From Mytilus californianus (lineage: Eukaryota > Mollusca > Bivalvia > Mytilida > Mytilidae), in assembly GCF_021869535.1 (NCBI RefSeq), contig NW_026262668.1:23689732-23753731 (forward strand): 64,000 bases of DNA, given 5' to 3'. The translations under genes were made by a program, and so were the position numbers. Below the pieces are notes generated by a model, which was not told where the DNA came from, did no database searches, and saw only the letters and a list, made by a program, of their open reading frames with translations. Below, in pieces: positions 46,665 to 58,816 of this stretch (position 1 is its first letter; the number at the start of each line of letters is the position of its first letter).

Positions 46665-46799
46665 TATGGCGTTTACATATCTCAATTGATACGTTTCGCT
46701 TGTTCACGCTATATGGACTTCATTGGCAGTGGTGTCATGCTTGCAGAAAAACTGCCCCAACAGAGAAACGAAGAAGAACGACTGAAATTGACACTACAT

Positions 46800-47403
46800 A
46801 ATAACATTAACGGTACCAATTGTTTTTTGCATCAGATGCGCATTTCGACAATATATGTCTCTTCAGTGATGCTCGAGGCCTGAATATTTGAAAATCCAAA
46901 GCTTACAGACCAAAAAGGACAAAACTATAGCCAAAGCCGGACAAGGAATCAGAGTTTGGCATGAGGGAGATATATTCTTTGATTTCAAATAATGTCCAAA
47001 ATTATGTAGCATCAAATTTTAATAACATACTATCCGTATTTTCATGCAAGAACCGAAGTACTGGCTACTGGGCTGGTGATACCCTCGGGGACTAACAGTA
47101 CACCAGTAGAGGTATCGGACCAAGTGGTAGTAATAACATTAACGGTACCAATTGTTCTGCACCAGATGTGCATTTCGACAATAATGTCTCTTCAGAGATG
47201 CTCGAGGCCAAAATATTTGAAAATCAAAAACTTATTAAAAAAATGAAGATCTTATAGACCAAGAACAAAAATTATAGCCAAGGCTGGGCAAGGAATCAGA
47301 GCTTTGCACGAAAGAGATATATTCCTGAATTTAAAGTAATTTTCAAAATGGTCTAACACAAATTTTGATAAAACAATATCCGTATTTTCATGCCAGTACC
47401 GAA
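46800..47403 (+). repeat. Family D, two diverged tandem units of about 340 bp
   Basis: TAACATTAACGGTACCAATT at 46802 and 47134, then TCAGATGCGCATTTCGACAA versus CCAGATGTGCATTTCGACAA, and TCCGTATTTTCATGC at 47033 and 47379. Between the units is a family C-type stretch CTACTGGGCTGGTGATACCC (47062 onward). Confidence 0.85.
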
Positions 47404-47629
47404 GTACATATGTACATTCATCATCACGCTTTGGTTGACCGATACGATATGCATGTCTGGCAACATCTTTTCGCAGTATTAGATCTTAGATACCAGAATA
47501 ATCGTCTAATCTATGATGTTATTCATTTTGTCCTATTCCCGATTGTGCCATTTTTATTCTATGTGGATTTGCATGGCGAGTGATTCATTTCTTATCCCAG
47601 GAATAGATTACCTTAGCCGTATTTGGCAC

Positions 47630-47785
47630 AACTTTTTGGAATTTTGGGTCCTCAATGCTCTTCAACTTTGTACTTGTTTGGCTTTATAACTATTTTGATC
47701 TGAGCGTCACTGATGAGTCTTATGAAGACGAAGCGCACGTCAGGCGTATTAAATTATAATCCTTGTACCTTTGATAACTATAATC
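47630..47785 (+). repeat. Family C copy
   Basis: TCCTCAATGCTCTTCAACTT, CTGAGCGTCACTGATGAGTC, GACGAAGCGCACGTCAGGCG and AATCCTTGTACCTTTGATAA: a relatively complete copy of the family C core. Confidence 0.85.
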
Positions 47786-48311
47786 ATGCTTACCTTGTCG
47801 ACGCAACTATAGTCTCGCTTCTTTTGGAGTTCAAACGATTCCCCCAGTATTTGTTTGTAACCTTGATTTGTCTTCTTCATCAATTTGTGAGCAGTAAGAC
47901 AGCTAGGGGAAGCAGCAGAACTTTAATCTTGCTGGTTATGGCGTCGCCGAGATGGTCTGAGCTGGAAGCCAAAAACTGACCCGCCAACCGGAGGATGTAA
48001 TGGTACAGGTTCGAAACATCTGGTGAAGTTTTGAACCATTTGAAGACATCCAAGCACGGGCAGAGAGCGACAGAGATGAGGGAAGATGAGGGAAGATAAG
48101 CAGTCAAAAAAATATGACAGCAGAAACGCAAAATAACACCATCTGTAAGTAAAAATAATGACATTTGAACATCGGTAAACTACTGTTGCTTTAATTTCAG
48201 GATCCAGTTTTTACATTTTAATGTTTAGCATTGCAGGGAACCGTTTATCTTTTCGAATAAGCCGGATTGAACTCAAATTTTCACTGTGAAAAACAAATGT
48301 TTTTGTATATT
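47786..48311. other. Intergenic stretch without recognised elements
   Basis: A GC-richer patch at about 47890-48060 (CAGCTAGGGGAAGCAGCAG, GCGTCGCCGAGATGGTCTG, GACCCGCCAACCGGAGGATG) has short open frames on both strands (47713-47979, 47880-48164) without a recognised domain. It could be an old gene or repeat fragment; not assigned. Confidence 0.4.
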
Positions 48312-48790
48312 TTAGATATAAAAATAAGGAGTTGTGATATGATTGCCAATGAGACAATTATCCACCAAAGTTTAAATGAATGACAACAGTTTGTAAATTT
48401 GGATGTGGATGTAAGCAATTATAGGCAACCGTACGGCATTCAACAATGAGAAAAACCAATACCGTATGGTCGGCTATAAAAGGCCCTGACATGAAAAATA
48501 TGAAACAATTCAATTGAAAAAACTAACGGCCTAATTTATAACAAAACAATTTACGAAAAATAAACATGCAAAACATGAACCAACGACAACCACTGAACTA
48601 CAGGCTCCTGACTTGGGACAGGCACATAAAGAATGTGGCGGGGTTAAACATGTTTGTGAGCGCTCAGCCCTCCACCTAACATGGGACAGTGGTGTAACAG
48701 TACAACATAAGAACAAACTATAAAAATTAGTTGAAAAAGGCTTAACTCATCAGATGGATACAAATAGAAATACATCTTACAAAAACACAG
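48312..48790 (+). repeat. Dispersed repeat family A, longest forward copy
   Basis: Runs from GATATGATTGCCAATGAGAC through GCAACCGTACGGCATTCAAC, GGCTATAAAAGGCCCTGACA, AACTAACGGCCTAATTTATA, CAGGCTCCTGACTTGGGACA and GGCGGGGTTAAACATGTTTG to ACTCATCAGATGGATACAAA. About 480 bp, with no TIRs or poly-A tail recognised. This is the reference copy for the family in the window. Confidence 0.85.
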
Positions 48791-49965
48791 AGTGGACGAT
48801 GACGGATACTTATATACTAGTCAACAAAAGTAACGATACACAAGTTTGAACTCCAATTTATCATAAAATATAATAAAACTGTTAAATTATTAGATGAAAA
48901 ACATTCATTTGCAAAGCAAATGCATATGATTAAAAGAATCTGACGAAATTGGAAAGTGAGAAAATACCGTGTTATTGAACAGGGGTCAAATTTATTTTGA
49001 GGAAAATGATGACAAAAGTCGGCACTTAATTTCGAAGATTAGAATTAAGCATTCAAATATCTACAAATGCATTCAAAATTTTAAGCAGACCATGTTTAAG
49101 ATTAAAGTTTTAACTTCTAATATCGATTTTTTAATTTTTTGGTGAAAATACGATTTTTGAAATAAACAGAAATTGCAACAAAAATAATTCGCGTATTTGC
49201 CTTAAATCAATGGTTTTGATAAGAAAATAAGACTTTGCAAATATTAGACCAATTGAGCAATTATTTACCTTGGTACAGTGTATCCATTGTCATTATATAT
49301 GGAAATTACATTACCTTCTATCGTTTCTTTTGTTGACTAGTATACATCCCCACAACAAAAAGACACGAAGTACAGATCTGAGAGTACTCGCAGTTACTGA
49401 CAGCTAGTTCAAAGCCAATGACAACTAATAAAATAAATTATGTATCTAGGACTAAAATATTAATCAGTACACATCAAATATCAAATGGATTTAGTGTAAA
49501 GACGTCATTAACAGTCAGAGAAAAACCTGACCTTGTGCAATGCCAAACTATAGGTATCGACAGTTCACTGTGAAAAAGAAGTTTGTTTCTTTTTGACTGC
49601 TCTTCTTCAACTTCTTAGTTTATATTTCTCCTTTGATGTCTTCTTACATTTAAAATAAAAATCCAGAATTCTTTTCAATTTAGCAAAAAAAAAAAGTAAA
49701 CGCATATAAGTCTAGTACACCTATAATGAATTAATAAGAATTAAAAGGAAATGTGTGATAAAATTGCAATAGTTGATAACAAATGATTTTCCAAATTACG
49801 TTATTTTATTGCAGGCATTAATACATAATACAGTATAAACATTTTAGAACAAAAACGTGTACGATGTCAAAATAACGTCAAATACGTATCATTGACAAGT
49901 ATTACTTTAACAGATATTTTTAACATTGGTGTCGACCAACTTAATTATACGTAAATTGAATGTAT
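48791..49965. other. Intergenic stretch without recognised elements
   Basis: AT-rich, no supported gene or element. Confidence 0.5.
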
Positions 49966-50100
49966 TCTGTTCATCTAGTAGCAGCATTAACCAATAAGTT
50001 TCCGAAAATCTGTTTATCTAGTAGCAGCATTAACCAATAAGTTTCCGAAAATCTGTTTATCTAGTAGCAGCATTAACCAATAAGTTTCCGAAAATCTGTC
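49966..50100 (+). repeat. 43-bp tandem array (three units)
   Basis: TCTGTTTATCTAGTAGCAGC followed by ATTAACCAATAAGTTTCCG and AAAA, repeated three times with a single substitution (first unit TCTGTTCATC). Near-identity suggests a young array. Confidence 0.95.
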
Positions 50101-50469
50101 GAAAATCTTTAGAGCAATTGTCAAGAAGAACCGAACAACATTTACACCACTATATTAAAAGTTTTAAATCTCTCTAAAAGAAGAATATTCAAAATTCTTA
50201 TTACAATTGAAACGGAAAATTCTCCAGATTTTTACAATTTTTTGCTGATTTTTTCTCCATTAACAGCTCCAAATTCCTGACTGAATTTCATTCACACTTC
50301 ATCCGATTTTGAAGGTAAATACAACCAGAGGCATTTTCCGCCGAGGCATTAGTATATGCTCATCAAATGATAACTTCAGTAAAGGAATCTATAACAAACG
50401 AGGCGTAATAAACCATCTTCACAAATGCATCGTTCAACTGATGCAATATACTACAGTTTATATAATAAA

Positions 50470-50640
50470 AACGTACTAAAGATACCAGGCTTATTAAATT
50501 TGGGCACGTGAAACACGTTTCTTCTGCACTAAATTCATCGATGGCTCCCGAATCAAAACAGTTAAAAAACTAAAAATTCAGAAAAGTTGTTACAAATCTG
50601 GTTTCGGTCATCTAAGCCTTGGGTGCGCAACCCTAAGTGT
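50470..50640 (-). repeat. Family C copy, reverse
   Basis: AAAGATACCAGGCTTATTAA, GTGAAACACGTTTCTTCTGC, GGCTCCCGAATCAAAACAGT and AAATCTGGTTTCGGTCATCT: the reverse complement of the family C core, diverged. Confidence 0.65.
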
Positions 50641-51559
50641 TTTAAATTATTTATATTAACAGTAGAAAATTTACCGCATCAATGATATTCCATGTGGATC
50701 AGTCTCAAGTTTTCCATGTAGTGTTTTGTGGCATTTTGTTTGCATTTTTCGCCGTACTTCACTTTTTGTCATAGTATTGTCCGTTTTTCTTGATTTGTTA
50801 TTGTCTCTTAGGTGTTTTTCGCCTTTTCTTTTGTAAGACTCTGTTATAATATATTTGGTGAAGCTACTTTGGTCACACAAGACAATATTTCTTATTTTCT
50901 TTTCAAATGACTGCACTAAGTTTAATGACCTGAAGCAATAATGTAGGTGTAATTTCAAAATACGTCATTATTGATAACTGACATGCTATTTTGGTTTTAA
51001 TCTGAATGATGGTGATCGATGTGGGATGTGACATTTTTATTTTGCATTCAAGGGACCTTGATCAGAAAGTAATATTGTCCCCATGTGTCATTGCTATGGA
51101 TACAGATGCTGAGACTTTTGGTATGCGTGGTTGTTACATGCCTTTTTAATTATTTGTTCTTTCCATACAATATGTTTATCTTTTTTCTGCTTGTTTTACA
51201 TTAAACGAAGAATCTTGCGTTCCAAAATGAGGTCAAATACTAGTACAAGGAAATAACTATGTAGTTTGCACACAAATTTATGTTTTTTTTTAAATTACTT
51301 TTGTATTAAACATAAACTTGCTTTTAAATATTTAGAAAACTTGTATTGCTAATTAATAAGAATGACGATCGTTGGAATTTGGAAAATTGTCTGCAGTCGT
51401 TTTGATTGAGGATAGGAATATTCTTTGAAGAAGTTATGTATCTTATTAGAATGTTTTTCATGGAGTACAGAAGCACTTACGTTTATATCTATAAAGACAA
51501 CACACACACCAAATACATAACAATTTTAAATATAGTTTCTCTCAAGTAAAAATGGAGTA
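50641..51559. other. Intergenic stretch without recognised elements
   Basis: The minus-strand frame 50671-50958 (95 codons) is lysine-rich with no recognised domain. No element identified. Confidence 0.45.
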
Positions 51560-52150
51560 CACGTAAAAACTTGTCTACGATACCAACCTTTTAATTGAGT
51601 ACGCAAAACACACGTTTTGTCTATACAAGACTCATTAATAGCAGTAGAATCAAATCAGTTGGAAGGCCAAATCAAAACGAATTTGAAGAGCATTGAATAC
51701 CTAACATTCCAGCATATTGTGTCAAATCTGGCTGCAGTCATCTTTGCCTAAGGGTAGAACAGATTTAGTGTTTCAAATGATTTTAAGGATTTATGAACAG
51801 TTAATTTACAGACAATGACCTTATCAGTGATATTTCATGTCAGCACAGGAGTGCTGCATAATTGGCTGGTGATACCATCTGGGACGAATCGTCCACCTGT
51901 AGTGATATCAAACCAGCAGTTTTAAAACCTAAACAAAGATACCAGGCATTATACATAGTTTGAAATGCCAGACGCGCTTTTTTTCTAGACTCATCAGATG
52001 GGCTCTTTTAAAATTATATGGAAAACAAAATCAGCGAAGTTGAAGATCAGTGAGATTAAAAAATTCTGTAAAACTTAAGCCAGATCTGGCTGAAGCCACC
52101 TTTGCCTGTGGTGTTTCGAATGATTAATAAACTAATGAATAATTAAACAA
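51560..52150 (-). repeat. Family C, two reverse copies in tandem
   Basis: The first copy has ACACACGTTTTGTCTATACA, TTGAAGAGCATTGAATACCT, GTCAAATCTGGCTGCAGTCA and GGCTGGTGATACCATCTGGG. The second has AAAGATACCAGGCATTATAC, GACTCATCAGATGGGCTC and CCAGATCTGGCTGAAGCCAC. They face the forward copies that follow. Confidence 0.7.
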
Positions 52151-52179
52151 ACATAATTATACAAGAATCTATCGGAATG

Positions 52180-52660
52180 TTTAGTTTTTAATGCTCTTCA
52201 ACTTCGTATTTAATTTGACTTTCCATGTGTTTTTGATTCGAGCGTTACTGCCACTAAAGAATCCTATGTAGACAAAACGCTTATCTGCCGTAACTTATCA
52301 TAAGCCTAGTATCTTTGATCAGGTTTTACAACCGCTGGGTTGATGCCACAGCTGATGGACGTTTCTCGAGGGTATCACCAGCCCAGTAATCATTACTCTT
52401 TTGTTGACATGAAATATCATTGATATATTCAGTTCCTGTAAATTTACTCTCATAAAATGTTGAAATATTCGAACACTTAGATTTTTCCTTTCCTAGGCAT
52501 AGAAATATTTGGCACAACGTTTCCAAATTGTAGGTTTTTAATGCTCTTCAAATTCGTATTTGATTTATTTATCAACTGTTTTGATTCAATGAGTCTAATG
52601 TAGACGAAACGCACGTATTGCATAAGTAATTATAAGCCTGTTGTCATTGATCAGTGTTTT
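52180..52660 (+). repeat. Family C, two forward copies in tandem
   Basis: TTTTTAATGCTCTTCAACTT, GATTCGAGCGTTACTGCC, GGGTATCACCAGCCCAGTAA and TGACATGAAATATCATTGAT; then a second copy from TTTTTAATGCTCTTCAAATT to GACGAAACGCACGTATTGCA. Head-to-head with 51560-52150. The minus-strand frame 52326-52526 is repeat translation. Confidence 0.72.
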
Positions 52661-53156
52661 ATACACTATACACAGTACAGGAGATGCTTATTACATTGAC
52701 GCAACTAGTATCATCAGTTTCAGTTCCTGAAGTACAGCTTCTACATTACCTCAAGTGTCTTTTCCTATTTGATATTTCATCAAAGCCCAATAAAGTCCAA
52801 ACATAATATGCTCACTCTGTCATTACATTTCCCTCGTATTTGAATTTATATGGTCCTCGTTATCCCATCGGGATTTGCAAATTCATAACTTAACTCTTAA
52901 TAATGATAAAAAATGGATTAGTAAGTGTACCAAGTTCAAGGTTTTCTAATTATTCTTGGAAGAGTATCTGATCAGTTTTAAAATAGAAATGTCCCTGAAA
53001 ATATTCACTGACAAATACAGTTAAAAATACAATTAGAATTGTTATTTGTGTGTCAGTACGGCTAATGTCCATCTGGAGAACTTGAGCTCATCCAAAAAAT
53101 TTAGAGTGTTATACATACTGTTCTGTGTCTTTTTATATTGTAATGTTACACTACTA
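52661..53156. other. Intergenic stretch without recognised elements
   Basis: Nothing supported. Confidence 0.5.
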
Positions 53157-53495
53157 TTTCAGGTTAGGGGGAAGGTTGGCGCCTGTTAAAACGTTTAAAC
53201 CCTCTGCATTTTTATGCACCTGTCCTAAGTCAGGAGCCTGTTGTTCAATGGTTGTCGTTTGTTGGTGTGGTTCATAAGTGTTTCTCGCTTCTCGGTTTTT
53301 ATATAGACTAGACCGTTGGTTTTCCTGTTTGAACTGTTTTATCCTAGTCATTTTGGAGCTCTTTATAGCTTGCTGTTCGTTGTGAGCCAAGGCTCCGTGT
53401 TGAAGGCCGTACTTTGACCTATAATGGTTTACTTTTACAAATTGTGACTTGGATGGAAAGTTGTCTAATTGGCACTCATACCACATATATATATA
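53157..53495 (-). repeat. Dispersed repeat family A, reverse copy
   Basis: CACCTGTCCTAAGTCAGGAG, AATGGTTGTCGTTTGTTGGT, TTGAAGGCCGTACTTTGACC and GTTGTCTAATTGGCACTCAT. About 340 bp, collinear in reverse with 48312-48790. The 110-codon minus-strand open frame here is repeat translation. A short (TA)n follows at about 53488-53500. Confidence 0.85.
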
Positions 53496-54659
53496 TATCT
53501 ACATGTTGCAGTTGAAGGAATTTTGATAAGAATTGCGAAATTTATATATTTTTTGTCACATTTTTCATCGAAGAAGGTCGCTTACTAGGTTGAATCAATT
53601 TGTATCCGAAAAACAATGCATAGTTTTACTTCCAACATAATTTTGATCATCTGTAAATATTTAAAAACATTACTATTTTACCTACCTAACCTACTTTTTA
53701 TGCCAGGAGGAAAGAAACAAATATATATATTGCGTCCAATGACACGCTCGATATTAAAATCATCAAACGTAAGAGAACATTAAAAATCAAAATGACATAC
53801 AAATCAAAACCGCCTTAGTTTTTAATTGGAAAGTTTACCGACAAATTTTTTCCAATTCAAATAATGATGATAAGCTAACTCTAATAGTCCACCAAAAGCG
53901 GCACCGTACTAATTTAGTTACTAAAATTTTGATATGTAATTCCCCTTGTGCGATAAGTATTTCTGGAATATCGGTTTATACGCTCGAGAAAAAACGTTTA
54001 GAAAGCGCGAAATATAAAACACTTTAGAGCAATAAAATCAGAATTGCTTAAAATAAACACCCGAAACAGTTTATTTAAGGGATCAACTTTGCTTCTGGTA
54101 GTTGCAGTCTTAATTAGTACAATTTAATGATACTTTCATACGAAATGAAGTGAAGGTTTATTCTAAATTGTGTATATTGTGCACATAAAGCGAAAAACTA
54201 AGTTTTCTTGAGCAAAATTTATTAAAATGAAGCTCAATTAAACGATATGTGTAATTTGCAAAAATACGTTTTCTGTGTTGTTTATTGTTCTTGTCAATTG
54301 AAATTGAAAATTAGTTATGTAAAGGTGTTTCATTTCGAATTACTTGAACATAAAGAAGAAATTACACTAACAGACAACCACATTAAAAGATCTTTTAACA
54401 AGAACTTCAAAGTATTTTACTTAGAAGAGAGTATTATATCAAGTCTATTGCTTACATGTGTCTTATCTCTAGTCATCTGTGTCATCATTTCCGAGTCTTT
54501 TAAAAGTTTATTCAGACCTATGTACCACAGTTGCTTCACTGCTTTGTACTTACTATATACGAAAGGTTCATAGCCGGGTTGATACTTTTTGTGCAAATCT
54601 TTGATAAACACACAATTTTTCTAAGTAATATATTTATGCTGTAGTGCATGGGGTACAAA
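53496..54659. other. Intergenic stretch with one unassigned open frame
   Basis: The plus-strand frame 54247-54573 (108 codons) contains one hydrophobic stretch (around residues 65-80) but matches no family I recognise and lacks supporting context. Not called as a gene. Confidence 0.4.
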
Positions 54660-54910
54660 ATAAAGGTTTAAAGTCTTTATGAAAATATGAAAACGTTATT
54701 TCCTCAAAGTTGTGGAAATTAATGACAGGACATTTACCTTCGCTGTATTTAGCAAAACATTTCGTACTTTTTGGCTCTAAAACCTCTTTAACTTCGTACT
54801 TTATTTGGTCTTTTTTAATGTTTCTAATTCGATCGTCACTGATGAGTCTTTTGTAGACGAAACGCGCGTCTGGCGTACAATATTTTAATCCTAGTATGTA
54901 TGATGAATTC
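54660..54910 (+). repeat. Family C copy
   Basis: GACAGGACATTTACCTTCGC, TTCGATCGTCACTGATGAGT, AGACGAAACGCGCGTCTGGC and AATCCTAGTATGTATGATGA: one of the best conserved family C cores in the window. Confidence 0.85.
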
Positions 54911-57714
54911 ATTACCAATAAGTTAAAAATTATGATATAAGACTAATATAAAATAATCCTTTAAAATATCTTCACTCCTCATTCTGTCATCCGAGATCAC
55001 TAAAATTCTGTTCATGTACGTCTTTAAAAATCTTAGAACGATATCCAATAAATCTTTAGATAGCCGTAGGTTTCTAATTTCCAACTTTCCGTGTCATCTT
55101 TTTATCGCAAATAGGAATTTTCTGTTTGGTTCTGTTTGTTTTGTAAACCATATCATCCTTTTGTTTTAAAATGAAATTTTAGATAAGTGTTGACACAAGA
55201 AATGATGATTTCGTTAAATGATTGACATTTTCATATTAAATATCTTACAAGAGGAAATGCAGATCTGTAGAAATTCCTTAAATATCAAACAATATTTTCA
55301 TAGATACAACAGATATCAAAAAATGACATTCGTCGTTATGAAGAATAGTTGCGTCACAAAAGAAAGCATATTTTGAGAAATAGAAATTCATTATGCTGTC
55401 ACACATGGAAATTGCTTTTTGTTTACTTTTCTAGAATTTTTATTTTCTATAAATTTTCCATTTCATAATAAAATGACATATAACACCATACAACAATACT
55501 GATTATTTGTTTTTAAGTATATATTTGGAAACTGATTCGTGATTCCTTTAAGATCGGAAATTGAAAAGTAAAAACATGACACATGATCTAAGCATTAATT
55601 AATTAATCATTGTTTTCAGTTACGCGTATTTAATTATTGTATAACCTCCATATTAAGATTAAAATCTTTTTCGACGATGGTTGTGTAATAATAGTATGGT
55701 TTGTACAAGGGCATCGTAAAACCATTCAATTTTTGTGGGGTATGTGTTTGTTAAATTGTTTGATTATATATTTCTTGAGAAAACAAAATTGTTTCGGAAG
55801 GGAAGTGGAAAAATAATTTATTGTCCATTGAAAATTAGGCAAAACAAGTTAATTGTACTTTGATTTAAAAAATGTATGTCCCGAAAAAATCCCATTACCC
55901 ACCACAAAAGATAATTGCTTGCTGCTTGAAAGTATTGTGATCACTAAATCCTTTCATGCATGTGTCTATAATATAAGATTGTGGTAAGTCAAAAAGCAAA
56001 ACAACATTGATGTCATATAAAAAAATGAAAATAGTCTTCTTCTTTGAAGGTCTGTTGCACTACATGGTAAATACTCCAACCTCACCATAATGAATATTGG
56101 TAAAAATACAGTCGTCTGTCCCCCCAAACTAATTCAAGGACAAGACATTGTTTTTAAAAATAGAATACATTGACGACCTTGTTTATAGTTAATGTATTGC
56201 TCGAAAAAAGTTTTTGTCTCTAGATTGTATAACGAGGTGTTTATATATAATCTCTCAGAGTATTCCAAGGTTTGGATTATCATGTATTTTATTGCAAAAC
56301 ACCGGAAGATGCTGGTAGCATTATGTTTACTCAGTCAATAGTGGAACAAATTGTGGACTGCATCGCTTTGTGTTCAAAACATTAACAAAGTCATCCAAGG
56401 TGTCAATAAATGTATTGTTTAATAATTCAACATGAATGAAACATTAAATGGTTTATATGACTTAAAAATCTTGCCAAATATTGTTCTAGTCTTTTAAAGA
56501 TAAGACTATCCTTGCATATGTTACCATAGCATGACTGGTTGGTCATGCAAGAAACTATAAGGACCATTTATTATAAATGTATCAGCTGTTTAATGGGAAA
56601 AGTGCTGGAACAAATGAAACATATATGGAAAAATTGTGGAATGACAATGAAAATGATGATGACGATGAACATATTAAATGCATAATGAAAAAGATAAAAA
56701 GAAAAGCAAAGAAAAAAACGACTAGCTTCGTTGTCATAAATGTTTTCAAAAAAGACAATAAATTTAGTTAGCAGCAGATACGAAATGCAAACAGATGTAA
56801 AAAGGTAATTTAATTCCAAAGTTGTTGATGATAAATGGTTGATTATTTGTTTCCTCTAGTTCTAAATATGGATGTAATATTTGCCGCTGAGTGTTTATTA
56901 GTCATCAATATTTTACTTCTTTACATTAAAGGGAATTACGACATAAAAAAGTTATTCTTTTATTCATTTCGTGTTATCTTTTCATATATATTTATGAAGT
57001 TATGATACGGGAGAGTTGTTCGCTTCGCAATGTTTTGTTATAGATCTTATATATACATGGCAAAGTGAACATTCTATCATCGGCGCTAGATACAAGTTTT
57101 AATTACACATTATTTACTAAATTCGATAAACATCAGGTTATAAATATAATGAACAAATATGAACAGTTTGATCTCTAGTTCCAAACCTTTTATGTCGATG
57201 TGGAATAAGACATAAACAGGAACATCCCGGCACCCACAAGGATATGTTTGAATGTAACATGGTTACCATATGTTAAGGTTCTTTAATATGGATTCTTCAT
57301 ATAGGAAATTCATGAACTTTTCATTTTCAACTGAAATTTTTCACGCATCGGGGATTAAGTGCTTTCAAGACCTTTAAAAAATTCTCCAAGTAACCAATAT
57401 TAAAGGGACCACAAATATGAGATTGAAATCAAGATTTTGCATTATTATTTAGGAATACAACCAATTGCATGTTAACCGTCACCTGTTAACATACACCACC
57501 TGTATTTGACCAGACGCAATCCATTTTGCACTACCATTTTTATTTGTCAATGTATGTTGATTGATGTGAGACAGATACCTTTACTTTTGCTATCACTAAA
57601 AACCCTACATAAGTATTGATTACTGATTTGAGTAAGATTTTGAACTGTTATAGGAAAGCTAAACGAAGAGTCAAGAAAAGTATCAATTAATGTTGCGTTT
57701 GGGTTGACAAAATA
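54911..57714. other. Intergenic stretch without recognised elements
   Basis: AT-rich. Overlapping frames near 56571-56819 on both strands are low-complexity (lysine-rich or hydrophobic) and are not supported. Confidence 0.5.
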
Positions 57715-58110
57715 TAAAATATGCGTTTAATTCGAGCGCCACATATACTCTTTTGCGCCCGTCTTTCGTACACAATTTTCAGCTTGGATTCTAAGATGAG
57801 TTTATTTACTGCATTTTGTAAGAAAGCAGAAGATACAAAAATTCAGGAATCAACAGCCACGATTATAGAAAAAAGAAATTACACAATGTTCAATAAAAAG
57901 CAACGAAAAAGACAAACATAACAGTACACAGAAAACTAATGATTGAGTAACACAAACCCTACCAAAAACTGGGATTGAACTCAGGTGCTCCGGAGAGGTC
58001 AGCAGTTCATGTTCCAATGGTGACATTCGCCGATGACGTGTCATATTTTGTGATTAGGCATCATACATTAGCAGATTAGTAAATGTCTCTCGTTTAACCC
58101 TTAGATATCA
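57715..58110 (+). repeat. Family C fragment followed by family F copy
   Basis: AATTCGAGCGCCACATATAC and ATTTTCAGCTTGGATTCTAA (family C, diverged), then AACAGTACACAGAAAACTAA, CAAACCCTACCAAAAACTGG, TCAGGTGCTCCGGAGAGGTC and ATATCACCAAATTCATAAAC (family F). The frames at 57721-57921 and 57850-58044 are repeat translation. Confidence 0.6.
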
Positions 58111-58816
58111 CCAAATTCATAAACCATCTATACATATAAATACTGTAAATACTCTAAAACTTTGCCAAAAGTAATTTAAGTCAAAAGCAAGATCAATTAT
58201 CGTAACATCGATACCGTAAAAGAAATGGAAACATAAGAAATAACGACTAACAAAGTTATTTATATACAAATATGTACTGGTTAATGTGAATTAAACATAC
58301 GGGTTTGTGTATGAGTCAATTATATTTAGGGATTTGTCTCAATCATTAGAAAAGCCAATTTGATTTTAATTGTATTAGATAAGAAGCTGTCAAATGTTGG
58401 TATCGCTTGACCATATGTTGCTATCCGTGTCCTAAAATAGTTTAATTACTTTGATCAGATAATAACGATGTGTATCAGCTGTGAAAACGTTTTAAAATTA
58501 GAAATAATTGTGTGCTTACGTTTATTTAATGAGAAAACAAATGCTCATATGAAATATGATTTTTATGTCTTCACTTAAGAAAATATTAGAAATAGATAAA
58601 TAAATGATTAAATAATTAAAAAAACAAAGATAAAAGGAAATGAATTTAAAAACAAGATAAAAAAATAAAAAAGTTGTGCAACTTATGTGTTAATACACTC
58701 ATGTATGCAAACGATCTGCGATAGGTAAAGGAATGTCTCGTTATCCTTCCCTGAAATGCAACCCATGCTTAAGCGGATACTTTTACGTCATTTCTCTTGT
58801 TTATAAGAATCAGTGG
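58111..58816. other. Intergenic stretch without recognised elements
   Basis: AT-rich, no supported feature. Confidence 0.5.

Noticed and set aside
53154..53486. 110-codon minus-strand frame
   Set aside because: It coincides with a dispersed family A repeat; other copies of the family have different frames.
54247..54573. 108-codon plus-strand frame
   Set aside because: No recognisable domain, AT-driven composition and no neighbouring exon or promoter signal; left unassigned.
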